A DNA stretch of 64,000 nt from Branchipolynoe longqiensis (GCA_030323885.1 CM059188.1:113192776-113256775), one strand, 5' to 3'; shown: positions 50,691 to 62,615, counted from the first letter of the stretch. The notes: generated by a model from the sequence alone, not told the origin. Numbers and translations are program-made.

Positions 50691-51440
50691 TGAGTGTGAG
50701 AGTGCGCGTGTGTCTATGTGCGAGTGCGCGTGGGTATGTATGTGTTAGTGGGCGTGTGCGTGTGTGTATGTATGTGTGAGTGTGCGTGTGTGCATGCGTG
50801 TGTGTATGTATGTGTGAGTGCATGAGTGTGAGTGAATGACGAGTGTGTGCGTGTGTATGTGTTAGAGGGTGTGTGTGTATGTATGTGTGAGTGTATGCAC
50901 ATGCGTGTGTCCGTGTGTGTGCGTGCGTGTCCGTGTGTGCATGCGTGTGAGTGTGGGTGTGTGTATGGCGAGTGTGTGCATGTGCGTGTGTATGCGTGTG
51001 TATGTGTATGTATGTGTGAGTGTGTGAGCGTGCATGTGTGTAGGTATGTGTGAGTGCGTGTGCGTGTGTGCATGCGTGTGAGTGAGTGTGTATGGCGAGT
51101 GTATGTGTAGGTGTGTGTGTGAGTCTGCATGTGTGTGCGTGGGTGTCTGTGTGAGTGTGTCTGTGTGTGTGTGTTTGCATGTGTGCATCTTTGTGTATGT
51201 GTGTGTGCACGTGTGTATGTATGTGTGTGCGTGGGTGTATTTGTAAGCGTTTGTGCCTGTGTATGTGTGTGTATGTGTGTGAGGGTATGTGTGTAGGTGT
51301 GTATAGGTGTATGTGCATGTGTTGTATGTGCATGTGTGAACGTGTGTGTGTATCTGTGTGTGTGCATGTGTATGTGTGCGCGTGTGTGTATATGTGTGCA
51401 TGTGTGCAGGTGTGCATGTGTGCCTGTGTGTGTGCTTATT
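50690..51440. repeat. TG-rich microsatellite (GTGTGTATGT and variants)
   Basis: About 750 bp of alternating GTGTGY, GTATGT and GAGTGT. Alternating purine-pyrimidine makes Z-DNA possible. Long His/Thr-rich or Cys/Val-rich frames are artefacts. Confidence 0.9.
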
Positions 51441-51499
51441 TGCTTACCGTTGACGACACTCTGCGCAAAGTGACTCTTTATGAGAAGTCTTGAAGTAGC

Positions 51500-51809
51500 A
51501 CGTCCTGTCAACATCTAAGGTCATATCAGGATGGGTACCAACTTGTGAGAATGCACATTCATGGTGATGCTATAGTGCTGCCCCACTAGGAAATCAGGCC
51601 CCTGGCACCATGACCCGATATCCAGCCCACTCACATTATCCTGACACTGAACTAACCAGTCCTTGCCCTATCCTCGTAATGCTGAGTGCCTGGCTAGGAA
51701 GCGACAAGTATAAATTTTGTAAGTCATTGGTTTGACTCGACCGGGAACCAAACTCCCGACTATCCGCATGCGAGGCCTGCGCTCTACCTATTGTGACACC
51801 GCGTCCGGT
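51500..51809 (-). mobile_element. SINE-A copy, almost full length
   Basis: CACGTCCTGTCAACATCTAA to head CACCGCGTCCGGT. Confidence 0.85.
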
Positions 51810-51885
51810 GGGTGGGTTGGGCCACAATGGCACCCAGCCCGTACACTACACGGGTGGCGTGGGGCTAAGTTTTGTTTGTTTTAGC

Positions 51886-52088
51886 TTTTTAGTTTTTGCA
51901 TCCTAGCAACATTTAAGGTAATATCAGGATGGGTATCGACTTGTGACAGTGTACACTCATGGTGACATTATAGTGCTGCCCGACTGTGAGACCAGGTCGC
52001 CAGCAGCATGACCTGATATCCCACTGAGTCACATTATCCTGACACTGAGCCAACCAGTGCTTGCCCTATCCTAATAACACCGAGCGCC
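51886..52088 (-). mobile_element. SINE-A copy, head missing
   Basis: Tail TTTTTGCATCCTAGCAACAT to ATAACACCGAGCGCC. Confidence 0.8.
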
Positions 52089-52118
52089 TCAATTCAGTAC
52101 ACGCCCTGTGTTCTCAGA

Positions 52119-52594
52119 GGGCGTATTCGATTAATCAACTTGGGTCACCCGAGCCATTTCATGGCGCATGCGCACATCCTACAGACTCGGGCTGAATAAA
52201 CGAATATGCTTCTCCATGCACGGGGTGGAAACAATGGTGGCTTAATCCAAAACTTGTTTTTTAATAACCGATGTAACTACAGCAAAATAGGATTTAAAAT
52301 ATTTTATGATTGCATAGTTAAGTTATATTTCCATTTCATTAATCTCGGTTATTAAAAAGATTAAAGCATTAAAACAACACATATGACTTGTACTGATAGC
52401 TGTTATCCTACAGGTACCAGCACAAATGTGACATCATCGCTCTTAGCGAACCCCATCCAAGACGTGGGTGACTGGGGTCGGGACTTTTTGCACACGGCAC
52501 ATGTATTTGTCGACTCAACTCGCGGTGTTCGATTTGAAATTCTAGCAACTCGGTTGACCCTAGTCGCCCAGGTCGTGTTAATCGAATACGGCCC
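52119..52594 (+). mobile_element. MITE M5, complete copy
   Basis: A 476-bp element. TIR GGGCGTATTCGATTAATC against the inverse of GGGCCGTATTCGATTAAC. Aligns end to end with 40119-40581. Possible AGG flanks. Confidence 0.8.
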
Positions 52595-52599
52595 AGGGG

Positions 52600-52680
52600 A
52601 ACAGGTTGGGGCGGGGGGCGGGGGGCGGGGTCGGGGTCGGGGAGGCGGCGCGGGGGGGGGGAGCGGGGCGGGGTCGGATA
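52600..52680. repeat. G-rich GGGGCGGGGTCGG tract
   Basis: Dense runs of three or more G over 80 bp with G-quadruplex potential. Confidence 0.8.
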
Positions 52681-52761
52681 CAGCGGCTAGATTGCAGGTG
52701 CCGGCGATGACCGTGTCACCTGACTGCCTTTCCGGTGATGGAGGGCAGCAAGTGGCGGGTC

Positions 52762-52960
52762 TCGTGGCCTCTTGGTCTCCTGGCCTCTTGGTCTCCTGGC
52801 CTCTTGGTCTCCTGGCCTCTTGGTCTCCTGGCCTCTTGGCTTCTTGACCTCTTGGCCTCCTGGCCTCCTAGCTCCTTGGCCTCCCAAAGTCTTGGCCTCA
52901 CGGCCTCCTGACCTTCTCCTGCCCCCTGGCCTCCTGACCTCCTGACCTCCTTGTAGAGAC
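52762..52960. repeat. GGCCTCTTGGTCTCCT minisatellite
   Basis: Ten-bp half units (GGCCTCTTGG, TCTCCTGGCC) are repeated about 19 times and decay toward 52960. Confidence 0.9.
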
Positions 52961-52965
52961 TAGAT

Positions 52966-53529
52966 TGGCGATTGGGGATACTGGGGATATCACAGTGGGG
53001 CGAAGTGGGGCGGTAGTTACTTTTATGTAACGCATACACAACAATGGAGAAGTGTGTCGAAGATATGGTTACCTGCTTTTACCATCCTTCCATGAATATA
53101 TGGGTATGCAGGTATTGCAATACCTCAGGGAGTTCGACGCCCCTGCCCTGCAGAGTTGTAAACCACTGCCTTGTGGTACAGGTTCTTGATAGAACCGAAG
53201 GCTAAGGAAGCAAACCCTGAACAGAAAACCATGTCACTGTGGCAGCATTAAGGGCGGTTGATGTATGAAACTCCCAACATCTCCCGACCAGCCACTGCAG
53301 GGACAAATAGTTTTGCGCCTGTCTGGACATGTTCTTGCCGGTGTGAGACCTCTATTTGCTCCCAGAGAGAGTGCCGCTGGTAACTTGCAAAAGCCAGCAG
53401 CACTTCAACACTTTTGCAGGCAGCTTTCATGAAATGTAAATGGAGAGCGGCAGTCAAGTAATGAAAGCAGTCTTTGTCGCATCGCGACCGACAGCGTGAT
53501 GATGATGATGATGATGAATATTCAGTGTA
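52966..53529. other. Unassigned 560-bp stretch
   Basis: A minus frame at 53550-53248 (100 codons) has no recognised domain. A (GAT)n run lies at 53498-53515. No supported gene. Confidence 0.4.
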
Positions 53530-53750
53530 TCTTAAAGTTGCATAGTCCAATAGGTTTGAATTTCTAAATATATTAGATCGATCACTAGCATCTACTTTAC
53601 ATTACTTCAAAGTTACTTTTATTTTAAATGGAAAACTATTGAGATATTTTGAGTGCAAACATAGAAAATTAGTTTTGGCATGCATGCCAAAACTCTGACG
53701 CCATAGACTGTCTGCAGTAATTCTTAGAATGGACTCCATGAGCTCCAGGC
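53530..53750 (+). mobile_element. MITE M2 partial copy
   Basis: CTTAAAGTTGCATAGTCC start, TTAGTTTTGGCATGCATGCC, then TTCTTAGAATGGACTCC; right end lost. Confidence 0.75.
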
Positions 53751-53809
53751 CAGTAGGTCACGGTTCGTCTACCCAGCACCATTTTACACTGGAGTATCAT
53801 ACCTCTCCT

Positions 53810-53956
53810 TGGCCTCTCCTAATAATGCCAAGCGCCTGGCTAGGAGGGCGACAAATATCAATTTTGTAAGTCATTGGTTTGACTTGACCGGAAATTGAAC
53901 TCCCGACCTTCCACACGTGAGGCCTGCGCTCTACCGATTAGCTCATCGAGCCCGGT
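53810..53956 (-). mobile_element. SINE-A 5' half
   Basis: From CTCCTAATAATGCCAAGC to head CATCGAGCCCGGT. Confidence 0.8.
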
Positions 53957-53967
53957 GAACTACGTCG

Positions 53968-54308
53968 GCGGGATGGCCGAATGAGTTGAGCGTCCGTCTA
54001 TCGTTTTGGTAGATCGTGGGATTCGAACCCGTGCATTGGAACCCTGGTCGAGTCAAACCAATGACTTAAAAATTGATACTTGTCGCTTCCTAGCATGGCG
54101 CTTGGCATTATTAGGATAGGGCAAGGACTGGTTGGCTCAGTGTCAGGATAACGTGACTGAGTGGGATATCAGGTCATTGTGCTGTTGGCCCGGTCTCCCA
54201 GTGGGGCAGCACTATGAAGTCACCATGAGTGTGCCATCTGTCACAAGTCGGTACCAGTCCTGATATTACCTTAGATGTTGCCAGGAATTAAAACAACAGC
54301 AAACAAAC
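53968..54308 (+). mobile_element. SINE-A copy, full length, two box B motifs
   Basis: Head CGGGATGGCCGAATGAGTTG, then GGGATTCGAACCCGTGC and GGAACCCTGG. Tail AATTAAAACAACAGCAAAC. Confidence 0.85.
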
Positions 54309-54405
54309 TATAATGTCGCCATGAGTGTGCGCTGTCACAAGTCGGTATCCTTTTTCTGATATGACCTTAGATGTTGCCAGGACGTGAAGCTCCAACTACC
54401 AACCA
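54309..54405 (+). mobile_element. SINE-A 3' end in tandem
   Basis: TATAATGTCGCCATGAGTGT to GAAGCTCCAACTACCAACC, attached directly to the previous tail. Confidence 0.8.
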
Positions 54406-55117
54406 GACAACTGTTCCGCTTCACAGGGAGAACACTAACTAATCCGTTCTTAGTTTATTTCGAAGCTGCCTCTTCTTCATTAAATCTAATTTAGGCTTCT
54501 GGTCTTGTGGGGGCCAATGTGGGGTTGTTGAGGCTTTCTCAGCAAGGCAATTGGGTAATTGAATAATTGAGTAATTGAGTTATTGAAAGGACCCGGTAAA
54601 AAGTGGTACCATTGTCGGGCCATTACGAAAAGGTGATAGGGTTTTCTTATAGAGCATCTTTTAGCTCATTGGCCATTGATGATAGTGTAATGGCCCACGA
54701 CCCTCCCACTCTCACCATGCCACACACACACGGAAGAACGCCAAGATCCAATATCAGTACGCTTCAACTTGGTTTATTGAACCAATCTGCTCTCCGCGGT
54801 GTCCACAGTCATCTGACCCGCCCCCTCACTCGCTAGGTTCCACATCGACTCTATAGGTGGGTGGGGGGTGAGCTAGCCACACGCAGTAGAGGGCAGCCCA
54901 GTCGGGGTCTGCCCGGTGGCTAGCCTGCCGCCACCTAGCACAGTTCAGTGTAACTGCGTAGGTGTGCGGTGTAGTCTCCGCCGCTACCGCGTGGTAGTAG
55001 GGCTCATGTACAGACTACTACAATAGAAACAAAACGATTATTAATCAAATATTACTACTTTTAGATAAAATCACGGTGAAGTCCCTGAGGAGGAATTATT
55101 GTAGTTCTTTCCAGTAC
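54406..55117. other. Unassigned 710-bp stretch
   Basis: A small (TAATTGAG)n patch lies at 54545-54585. The plus frame at 54603-54836 has no recognised domain. No repeat family of the window matches. Confidence 0.4.
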
Positions 55118-55235
55118 CGGTTGGTTGGTTGTTGGGGTTTTACGTCCAAGCAATATCTAAGGTCATATCATGTTTTGTTTGTTGTTTCACGTCCTAGCAA
55201 CATCTATGGTTATCTCGGGGCGGGTACTATCAGTC
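55118..55235 (-). mobile_element. SINE-A tail, duplicated
   Basis: GGTTGGTTGTTGGGGTTTTA then, 50 bp on, TTTGTTGTTTCACGTCCTAG: two tail ends in series, body missing. Confidence 0.75.
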
Positions 55236-55300
55236 TGAATATTATAAGTCTGATAATAGTCAGTCATACTATATACTCAATCTAATTATTACTATTATTA

Positions 55301-56330
55301 AAGTTGCGTAGACTGATGGTTTGGGGTTTCTGTCATTCCTGCGATAAGTATATGGAATTGATTGTTACAATCTACCTTACTTTATACCCCTGTCACACTA
55401 CGACGTAACGAGCGAACGTGAGCCTAACGTGGTCATTTTTTGTCATTACGTTGACATACATTGGGTTACGTTATGATGACAACAGAATGACGTTAGACTG
55501 ACGTTGAGCTATGTCACATTACGTCGTGTTACGTCGAGTTACGTCGAGGTTTTGGACATGTTCAAAACTGTCGACGTACCTCGAACGTAAGGGTTTACGT
55601 TCGCCGTACGTTCTGTACACGTTCAGCGAACGTCAATGACGTTAAACGGATGTTAGTCAAACGCTGCTCACTACATTCAACTACATTCCACTATGTTTAC
55701 CCACATTAAACCGAGTGGAAATGTCCACGCGGCGTAATGGGAACGTCAGGAGAACGTCAGGAGAATGTCAGGAGAACATCAGGAGAACATCAGGAGAACG
55801 TATGTTCAACGTACGTTCAATGTTTCGCCACCGTGTCATGACGTATGTAACGTCACGTAACGTTCTTCTGGTGATGGAATAACGTTCATAACGTTCCGTG
55901 AGCGTAATGACGTTGTCCCCTCTCGTTGAACCGACGTTACACTCTCGTCCACTAGGCTGCATCCACGTTCAACTTGTGCCCAAATTTGCATACTACGCCG
56001 AGAAGTTCAACGTTTTTCACGTTCTCCCTACGCTGACGTCATCATGTCGTAGTGTGACAGCCCTATTAGTTTGAAGTAACTTTGATTTGAAATGACTACT
56101 TTTAAGATATTTGAAGTGCAAACATTCTAAATTAATTTTGGCATGCACGCCAAACCTCTGACACCATAGGGTTATGCCGTAACCGATTCTATTAAATTGA
56201 CTCAGTGTTCCCATCTATGTGGCCCCAAATGCTTAATATGTGTATCAGTATCAAAGTTAGATATATAAAATCAAATCTCGATAATTGTTTTGATTGTGAA
56301 ATGGTGGTTCAGCATCGGACTATGCTGCTT
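55301..56330 (+). mobile_element. MITE M2, complete copy, split by M3
   Basis: Left AAGTTGCGTAGACTGATGG, right the inverse of AAGCAGCATAGTCCGATG; TTAAAG on the outside at both ends, so the target is TTA or TTAA. Without the nested M3 it is about 350 bp. Confidence 0.8.
55385..56065. mobile_element. MITE M3 copy nested in M2, 681 bp
   Basis: TIRs TACCCCTGTCACACTACGAC and the inverse of TAGGGCTGTCACACTACGAC. Flanks TTA (55382-55384 and 56066-56068). The interior is crowded with ACGTT/AACGT motifs and short repeats (AGGAGAACRTC at 55750-55800). CATTCAACTACATTCCACTA resembles the 10-mer of the 46-kb element. Confidence 0.85.
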
Positions 56331-56455
56331 TAATTTCGTAGGTTACCTTTAGAATATCACAGAGCGTGCACAATTTAATTCACAGTGAGTGTCCTGTAGA
56401 TCTTGCACTTTAATAGTGCAGAAATAGCCATGTGGACAATGACCCAACGAGCACC

Positions 56456-56548
56456 ATTCGCCATGAGTCCGCACTGCCACAGGTCGGTATCAGTCCTTAT
56501 ATAACCTTAGGTGTTACCAGGACATAAAACTCCAATAACCGACCAACC
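56456..56548 (+). mobile_element. SINE-A tail
   Basis: CGCCATGAGTCCGCACTGCC to ACTCCAATAACCGACCAACC. Confidence 0.75.
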
Positions 56549-56575
56549 AACAAACCAACCATTGGCTTTTCATTT

Positions 56576-56900
56576 AAAAAAAGTTAGTTTTATTTAATGA
56601 CGCCTCCAGAGCACATTGATTTTTATCATCGGCTATTGGACATCAAACATTTGGTCATTCTGACACATTTCCTTCGAGCGCCACATAGGCTACTCTTTTC
56701 GAAAAGCAGTAACGTGTCTTTTATATGCACTTTCCCACATACAGGACAGCAAATACAACAGCCTTTGATGAACCAGTTCAGGACCACTGGTTGGAACGGA
56801 AAATAGCCGCAACTGCAAATGTGTCCACTGAGCAGGATTGATAATTTGACCCACACCTCCACAGTTGGACACTCTACCGCCTGAGCTACGTCCCGCTCCC
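56576..56900 (-). mobile_element. SINE-B copy, full length
   Basis: Tail AAAAAGTTAGTTTTATTTAA to head GAGCTACGTCCCGCTCC, with a short deletion after CATTTCCTTCGAGCG. Confidence 0.85.
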
Positions 56901-57296
56901 AGCCTGTCCATAGAGCTGCTCACTTCCTAAGTGCCCCATGCTTCAGACTAGTCACAGAGGCAGAGAGGGCTGGGTGTGTGCCGGAGCTAACATGATTTGC
57001 TCCTGTTGTGATGTGCAGTACAAGTGCAGGACGATGCCATTAGCAGATGAGTGTGGTCCTCTGGCCACCAGCGGTATATCTCCTGGTGACAACCTGTACC
57101 ACGTGACACACCTTATGAAGGCACTGGACACTCATCGCGGACACACAGACGCCAGGGTATACCAATGCCTACCAGCACACACTAACCGACACCAGTATTA
57201 ACTTACAGATTATCTTACATATCCTCTTCTGGCTGATCTAGGTCCTATTGGGTCGCTAATTCCAGCTCGTTATGGTAAAATAAACAATCTATTCTA
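56901..57296. other. Unassigned, partly LINE 3' region
   Basis: 57205-57296 probably belongs to the 3' untranslated end of the minus-strand LINE that follows. The rest, including a plus frame at 56938-57201, is unrecognised. Confidence 0.4.
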
Positions 57297-57462
57297 TCTT
57301 CTTTGCACATGTATGGAGGTAGACGGAGCATTAACATCATATAATTGTCGGTGTCCTCTCCAATGTCTTTCCAGCATTCTCTCAAATGCTTTGTCCGTCG
57401 GTGCTTTAACTACTTGGTCTGGAAAACTGTTCCATGGGTCTGTCGCTCGAAAGAAAAACACC
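57297..57462 (-). pseudogene. CR1-like LINE ORF2 C-terminal tail
   Basis: Minus frame encoding FRATDPWNSFPDQVVKAPTD followed by AFERMLERHW and a stop at 57294-57296. The WNSLP-type motif with a downstream F-x-R-L-x-x-x-W is the conserved end of CR1/L2-type RT proteins. About 55 codons remain. The upstream part is replaced by the C/A-rich array, so the coding sequence runs straight into the repeat. Confidence 0.75.
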
Positions 57463-57464
57463 AT

Positions 57465-58435
57465 CACACACCAACACAGACCTGGATACACCAACACGCC
57501 ATGATGCAACAACACCCACCCCCACACACACACCAATAAACACCAACACACAACAACAAACACCAACACACACCAACACACACCAACACACACCAACACA
57601 CACCAACACACACCAACACACACCACCACACACATGCACACCAACACACACCAACACACAGCATCACACACCACCACAACCCACCACACACCACCACACA
57701 CCACCACACACCATCACACACCACCAGACACCAGCACACACCAGCACATACCAGCACACACCAGCACATACCAGCACACACCATCACACACCAGCACACT
57801 CCAACACACACCTGGATAGACCAACACACCATCATGCAACAACACACACCCACACACACCAACACACAACAACAAGCACCAACACACACCAACACACGCC
57901 AACACACACCAACACACCAGGACACACCAACACACCATCATGCAACAACACACACCAACACACACCAGCACACACCAACAAACACACACCAACACACCAA
58001 CACACAGCACCACACACACACCAATACACACCACCTCACACAACCACAACCGACCACACACCACCACAAACCACCACACACCACCATACACCACCACACA
58101 CCATACACCACCACACACCACCACACACCGCCACACACCACCACACACCACCACGCACCAACACGCACCAACACGCACCAACACGCACTAACACGCACCA
58201 ACACGTACCAACACACACCAACACACACCAACACTCACCACCACCACCACACATCACCACACACCACCACACACCACCACACACAACCACACACACCCAC
58301 CCATCAACACACACCAACACCCACCAACACACACCAAGACGCACCAACACGTACCAACAAACACCAGCACCCACCAACACACACCACCACACCCCACTCC
58401 ATACCAACACCCACCAACAAACACCGCTTGCAGTC
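57465..58435. repeat. C/A-only array, ACACACCA units
   Basis: 970 bp almost without G or T: CACACCAACA, CACACCACCA and CACACCAGCA variants. About 18-bp GGATACACCAACACACC-type pieces recur at 57482, 57813 and 57929, each followed by ATGCAACAACAC. Confidence 0.9.
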
Positions 58436-58715
58436 TGGTTGTGCAGTACCTGAAGCATGTGGCTCCGCTAGGGGGCGCCATTACCAGCTTCCCAGCTTCC
58501 CCTGGGATCTCATCAAGAGTGTATACTACTACATGGAACACAACATCCACGCCTGTATGTGCGTCAATGTGTCAGGGTGTGTGTGTGTGCGGGGGGGGGG
58601 GGGGAGGTGAGGGGTGACAACCAGACATGAACATGCCCGTTTCTGCCATCATGCTATATTAGACTGGAGTAGCACGCCGAGTCCAAATGAAAGTGACGCC
58701 CTTCATACGGATGGG

Positions 58716-58958
58716 TGCTTTGTTGTTGTTTTATGTCCTACTAACGTCCAAGGTCATATCAGGACTGGGCATCGACATGTGACCTCGTGGTGACTTTATA
58801 TATAGTGCTGTCCCCCTGGGAAATCAGGCTGCCGGAACAATGACCCGATATCCCACTGAGTCTCATTATCCTGACACTGAGCTAACCAGTCCTTGCCCTA
58901 TGCTATTAATTCCGAGCACCAGGCTGGGAAGCAACAAGTATCAATTGTATAAGTCATG
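58716..58958 (-). mobile_element. SINE-A copy, head missing
   Basis: Tail TTGTTGTTGTTTTATGTCC to CAATTGTATAAGTCATGGG. Confidence 0.8.
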
Positions 58959-59160
58959 GGTATTGACTTATGACAGTGTGCACCTCATAGTGACTTTATA
59001 GTGCTGTCCTACTGGGAAACCAGTTCACCAGCATAATGACTCGATATCCCACAGAATCACACTGCGGTACCAAGTCCTTGTCCTATCCTAGTAATGCCGA
59101 GTGTCAGGCTAGGTTCGGGAAGTATCAGTTTTATAAGTCATCGATTTGACTCGGCTGGGC
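58959..59160 (-). mobile_element. SINE-A copy in tandem, tail missing
   Basis: From ATTGACTTATGACAGTGTGC to GATTTGACTCGGCTGGGC; the head is cut by a G-run (59191-59219). Confidence 0.8.
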
Positions 59161-59235
59161 CCCCAATAGCGGATCTGTACTTTTTGTCGTTGGGGGGGGG
59201 GGGGGGGCGGGGGGGGGGGTCGTTAAACAAATACT

Positions 59236-59313
59236 TGACTCGGCTGGGATTCGAACTCCCCGACCTTCCGCACGGGAAGCCTGTGCTCTACCGATTCGGC
59301 CAGCGCGTCCGGT
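59236..59313 (-). mobile_element. SINE-A head fragment
   Basis: TTGACTCGGCTGGGATTCGA to CCAGCGCGTCCGGT; probably the head of the previous copy, displaced by the G-rich expansion. Confidence 0.8.
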
Positions 59314-59526
59314 GGAATGAGGACAGAGTGCAGCCACAAACACTGTGCCACCAATACCGGCCACTCAGGGCTGCCATTACGCGACCCGACCGTGTCACAC
59401 AGCCAGCACTAATCCGTATTATTTGACATGCAATAAATATACGCGGTGTGTGTGTGTGTTGGGGGGAGGGGTGGGGGGAGATTGTGGTGACGCATCGATA
59501 TTAATGACAGGCACTGTTTTCAGCCA

Positions 59527-60518
59527 CCGTCTCTAGCTGACCACCACACCAACACATTGCCACACCGTCACACCACCACATAATCACACCATCACACCAC
59601 CACATAATCACACCACCACACCACCACATAATCACAACACTGCACCAACACATAATCACACCACTGCACCACCACATAATCACACCACCACAGCACCACA
59701 TAATCACACCACTGTACCACAAGATAATCACCCCACCACCCCACCACATAATCAAACCACTGCACCACCACATAATCACACCACCACACCACCACATAAT
59801 CACACCACTACACCACCACATAATCACAACACTGCACCAACACATAATCACCCCACTGTACCACCACATAATCACACCACCACATAATCACACCACCACA
59901 CCACCACATAATCACACCACCACACCACCACATAATCACAACACTGCACCAACACATAATCACCCCACTGTACCACCACGTAATCACACCACCACATAAT
60001 CACACCACTGCACCACCACATAATCACACCACCACACCACCACATAATCACAACACTGCACTAACACATAATCACCCCACTGTACCACCACATACTCACA
60101 CCACCACATAATCACACCACTGCACCACCACATAATCACACCACCACAGCACCACATAATCACACCACTGCACCACCACATCATCACCCCACCACCCCAC
60201 CACATAATCAAACCACTGCACCACCACATAATCACACCACCACGCCACTACATAATCACACCATTGCACCACCACATAATCAGACCACCGCACCACCACA
60301 AAATCACACCACCACACCAAGACATTGCCACACGGTTCCACCACCATATAATCACACCACCACACCAATACATAATCACACCACCACACCACTACCACAT
60401 AATCACCCCACTGCACCACCACACCACCATCACACCCCACCACCACACCACACCACCACACCACGTCGCCATCACACCACCACATCACCGTACCATCACC
60501 ACCATCACCACCATCACC
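59527..60518. repeat. CACCACCACATAATCACAC array, about 20-bp units
   Basis: About 45 units of CACCACCACATAATCACAC and CACTGCACCACCACATAATC. The higher-order pattern changes every 2-4 units. Minus frames rich in YVVV/MWWC are artefacts. Confidence 0.9.
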
Positions 60519-60724
60519 ACCAGCCCATGACTGTGCTTGCTAACCAGCCCAGTGCCCGCATTATGAATTACGGCCATGTTTTTGTGACCTTTTTATTATG
60601 GATTTAAGTGCACAATCCATAGATTGTAAATATATGTTTATTAGCGTCAATCAGGGTAGTGATAGGTGCAAACATAGGGGCGTGTTATTGGGATGTCTCT
60701 GCACAGCTATGTCTGTGTGGTTCT

Positions 60725-62615
60725 GTGGTGTGAGGTGTGTCTAGCTGGTTGTATGACTGTGTTGTTGTGCTTTTGTGTCTGTGTGGTTGTGTGACTGTGG
60801 TGGTCTGATGGTGGTGGTTGTGTGATGGTGGTGGGTGATGGCATGGTGGGGGTGGGTGCTTGTGGCTCTATGTTTGGATAGTTATGTGGTTATGTGGTTG
60901 TGTATGTGTTTCTATGTGGTTGTGTGGTTGTGTGATCGTGGCGCTGTGATGGTGTGGTGTGGGTGGGTGATTGTGGCTCTATGGTTAGGTGGTTGTGTGG
61001 CTGTGTGGTTGTGTGCATGGGTAGGTGTGGTTGTGTGATGGTGTTGTTGCGTCAGGATGTACTTCCCTGATGGTGTGGTATGGATGTGTGGTTGTGGTTG
61101 TATGGTTGGGTAGATGTTTGGTTTTGTGATGATGTGGTTGCGTGAGGGTGTGCTTGCCTGATAATGTGGTGTGGATGTGTGATTGTGGGTGTATGGTTGG
61201 GTAGCTGTGTGGTTTTGTGATGATGTGGTTGCGTGAGGCTGTAGTTCCCTGATGGTGTGGTGTGGATGTGTGATTGTGGGTGTATGGTTGGGTAGCTGTG
61301 TGGTTGTGTGAGGGTGTGGTTGCCTGACAGAGGAACTCTTTGATGGTGTGGTGTGGATGTGTGATTGTGGGTGTATGGTTGGGTAGATGTGTGGTTGTGT
61401 GATGGTGTGGTTGCCTGAGGGTGTGTTTGCCTGATAGTGTGGTGTGGATGTGTGATTGTGGGTGTATGTTTGGGTAGCTGTGTGGTTGTGTGAGGGTGTG
61501 GTTGCCTGAGGCTGTAGCTCTTTGATGGTGTGGTGTGGATGTGTGGTTGTGGGTGTATGGTTGGGTAGCTGTGTGGTTGTTTGATGGTGTGGTTGTGTGA
61601 GGGTGTGGTTGGCTGATGGTGTGGTGTGGATTTGTGATTGTGGGTGTATGGTTGGGTAGCTGTGTGGTTGTGTGATGGTGTGGTGTGGATTTGTGATTGT
61701 GGGTGTATGGTTGGGTAGCTGTGTGGTTGTGTGATGGTGTGGTTGCGTGAGGCTGTACTTCCCTGATGGTGTGGTGTGGATGTGTGGTTGTGGGTGTACG
61801 GATGGGTAGCTGTGTGGTTGTGTGAGGGTCTGGTTGTCTGATGGTGTGGTGTGGATGTGTGGTTGTGGGTGTACGGATGGGTACCTGTGTAGTTGTGGAT
61901 GATGATGTTGCATCAGGCTTCAGTTCCTTGATGGTATGGTGTGGTTGTGTAGTTGTGGGTGTATGGTTGCGTAGCTGTGTGGTTGTGTGATGGTGTGGTT
62001 GCGTGAGGGTGTGGTTGTCTGATGGTGTGGTGTGGATGTGTGGTTGTGGGTGTACGGATGGGTAGCTGTGTTGTTGCGTGAGGGTCTGGTTGTCTGATGG
62101 TGTGGTGTGGATGTGTGGTTGTGGGTGTACGGATGGGTAGCTGTGTTGGTGCATGAGGGTCTGGTTGTCTGATGGTGTGGTGTGGATGTGTGGTTGTGGG
62201 TGTACGGTTGGGTGGCTGTGTAGTTGTGTGATGATGTTGTTGTGTCAGGCTGCAGTTCCCTGATGGTGTGGTGTGAATGTGTGGTTGTGGGTGTACGGAT
62301 GGGTAGCTGTGTGGTTGTGTGAGGGTCTGGTTGTCTAATGGTGTGGTGTGGATGTGTGATTGTGAGTGTACGGTTGGGTAGCTGTGTAGTTGTGTGATGA
62401 TGTTGTTGTCTCAGGCTGCAGTTCCCTGATTGTGTGGTGTGGTTGTGTGAGGGTCTGATTGTCTGATGGTGTGGTGTGGATGTGTGATTGTGGGTGTACG
62501 GATGGGTAGCTGTGTAGTTGTGGATGATGATGTTGCATCAGGCTGCAGTTCCCTGATGGTATGGTGTGGTTGTGTGGTTGTGGGTGTATGGTTGTGTAGC
62601 TGTGTGGTTGTGGGA
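60725..62615. repeat. G/T-rich satellite, about 75-105-bp units
   Basis: 1.9 kb with units of the form GATGGTGTGGTGTGGATGTG, TGGTTGTGGGTGTACGG, ATGGGTAGCTGTGTGG, GAGGGTCTGGTTG. Variable insert motifs (GGCTGCAGTTCCCTG) appear in some units. Minus-strand Thr/His/Pro frames up to 389 codons are by-products. Confidence 0.9.

Noticed and set aside
50575..51514. His/Thr-rich frames of 266-280 codons
   Set aside because: Translation of a TG microsatellite.
53248..53550. 100-codon minus frame resembling a transposase-derived or host exon
   Set aside because: No motif I can name; includes a (GAT)n-derived Ser run. Left unassigned.
57434..58610. 339-codon plus frame through the CA array
   Set aside because: Simple-sequence translation (HTNTHQHTP); no gene evidence.
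60912..62154. Thr/His/Pro-rich frames of 333 and 389 codons
   Set aside because: Translation of the G/T satellite's complement; composition only.
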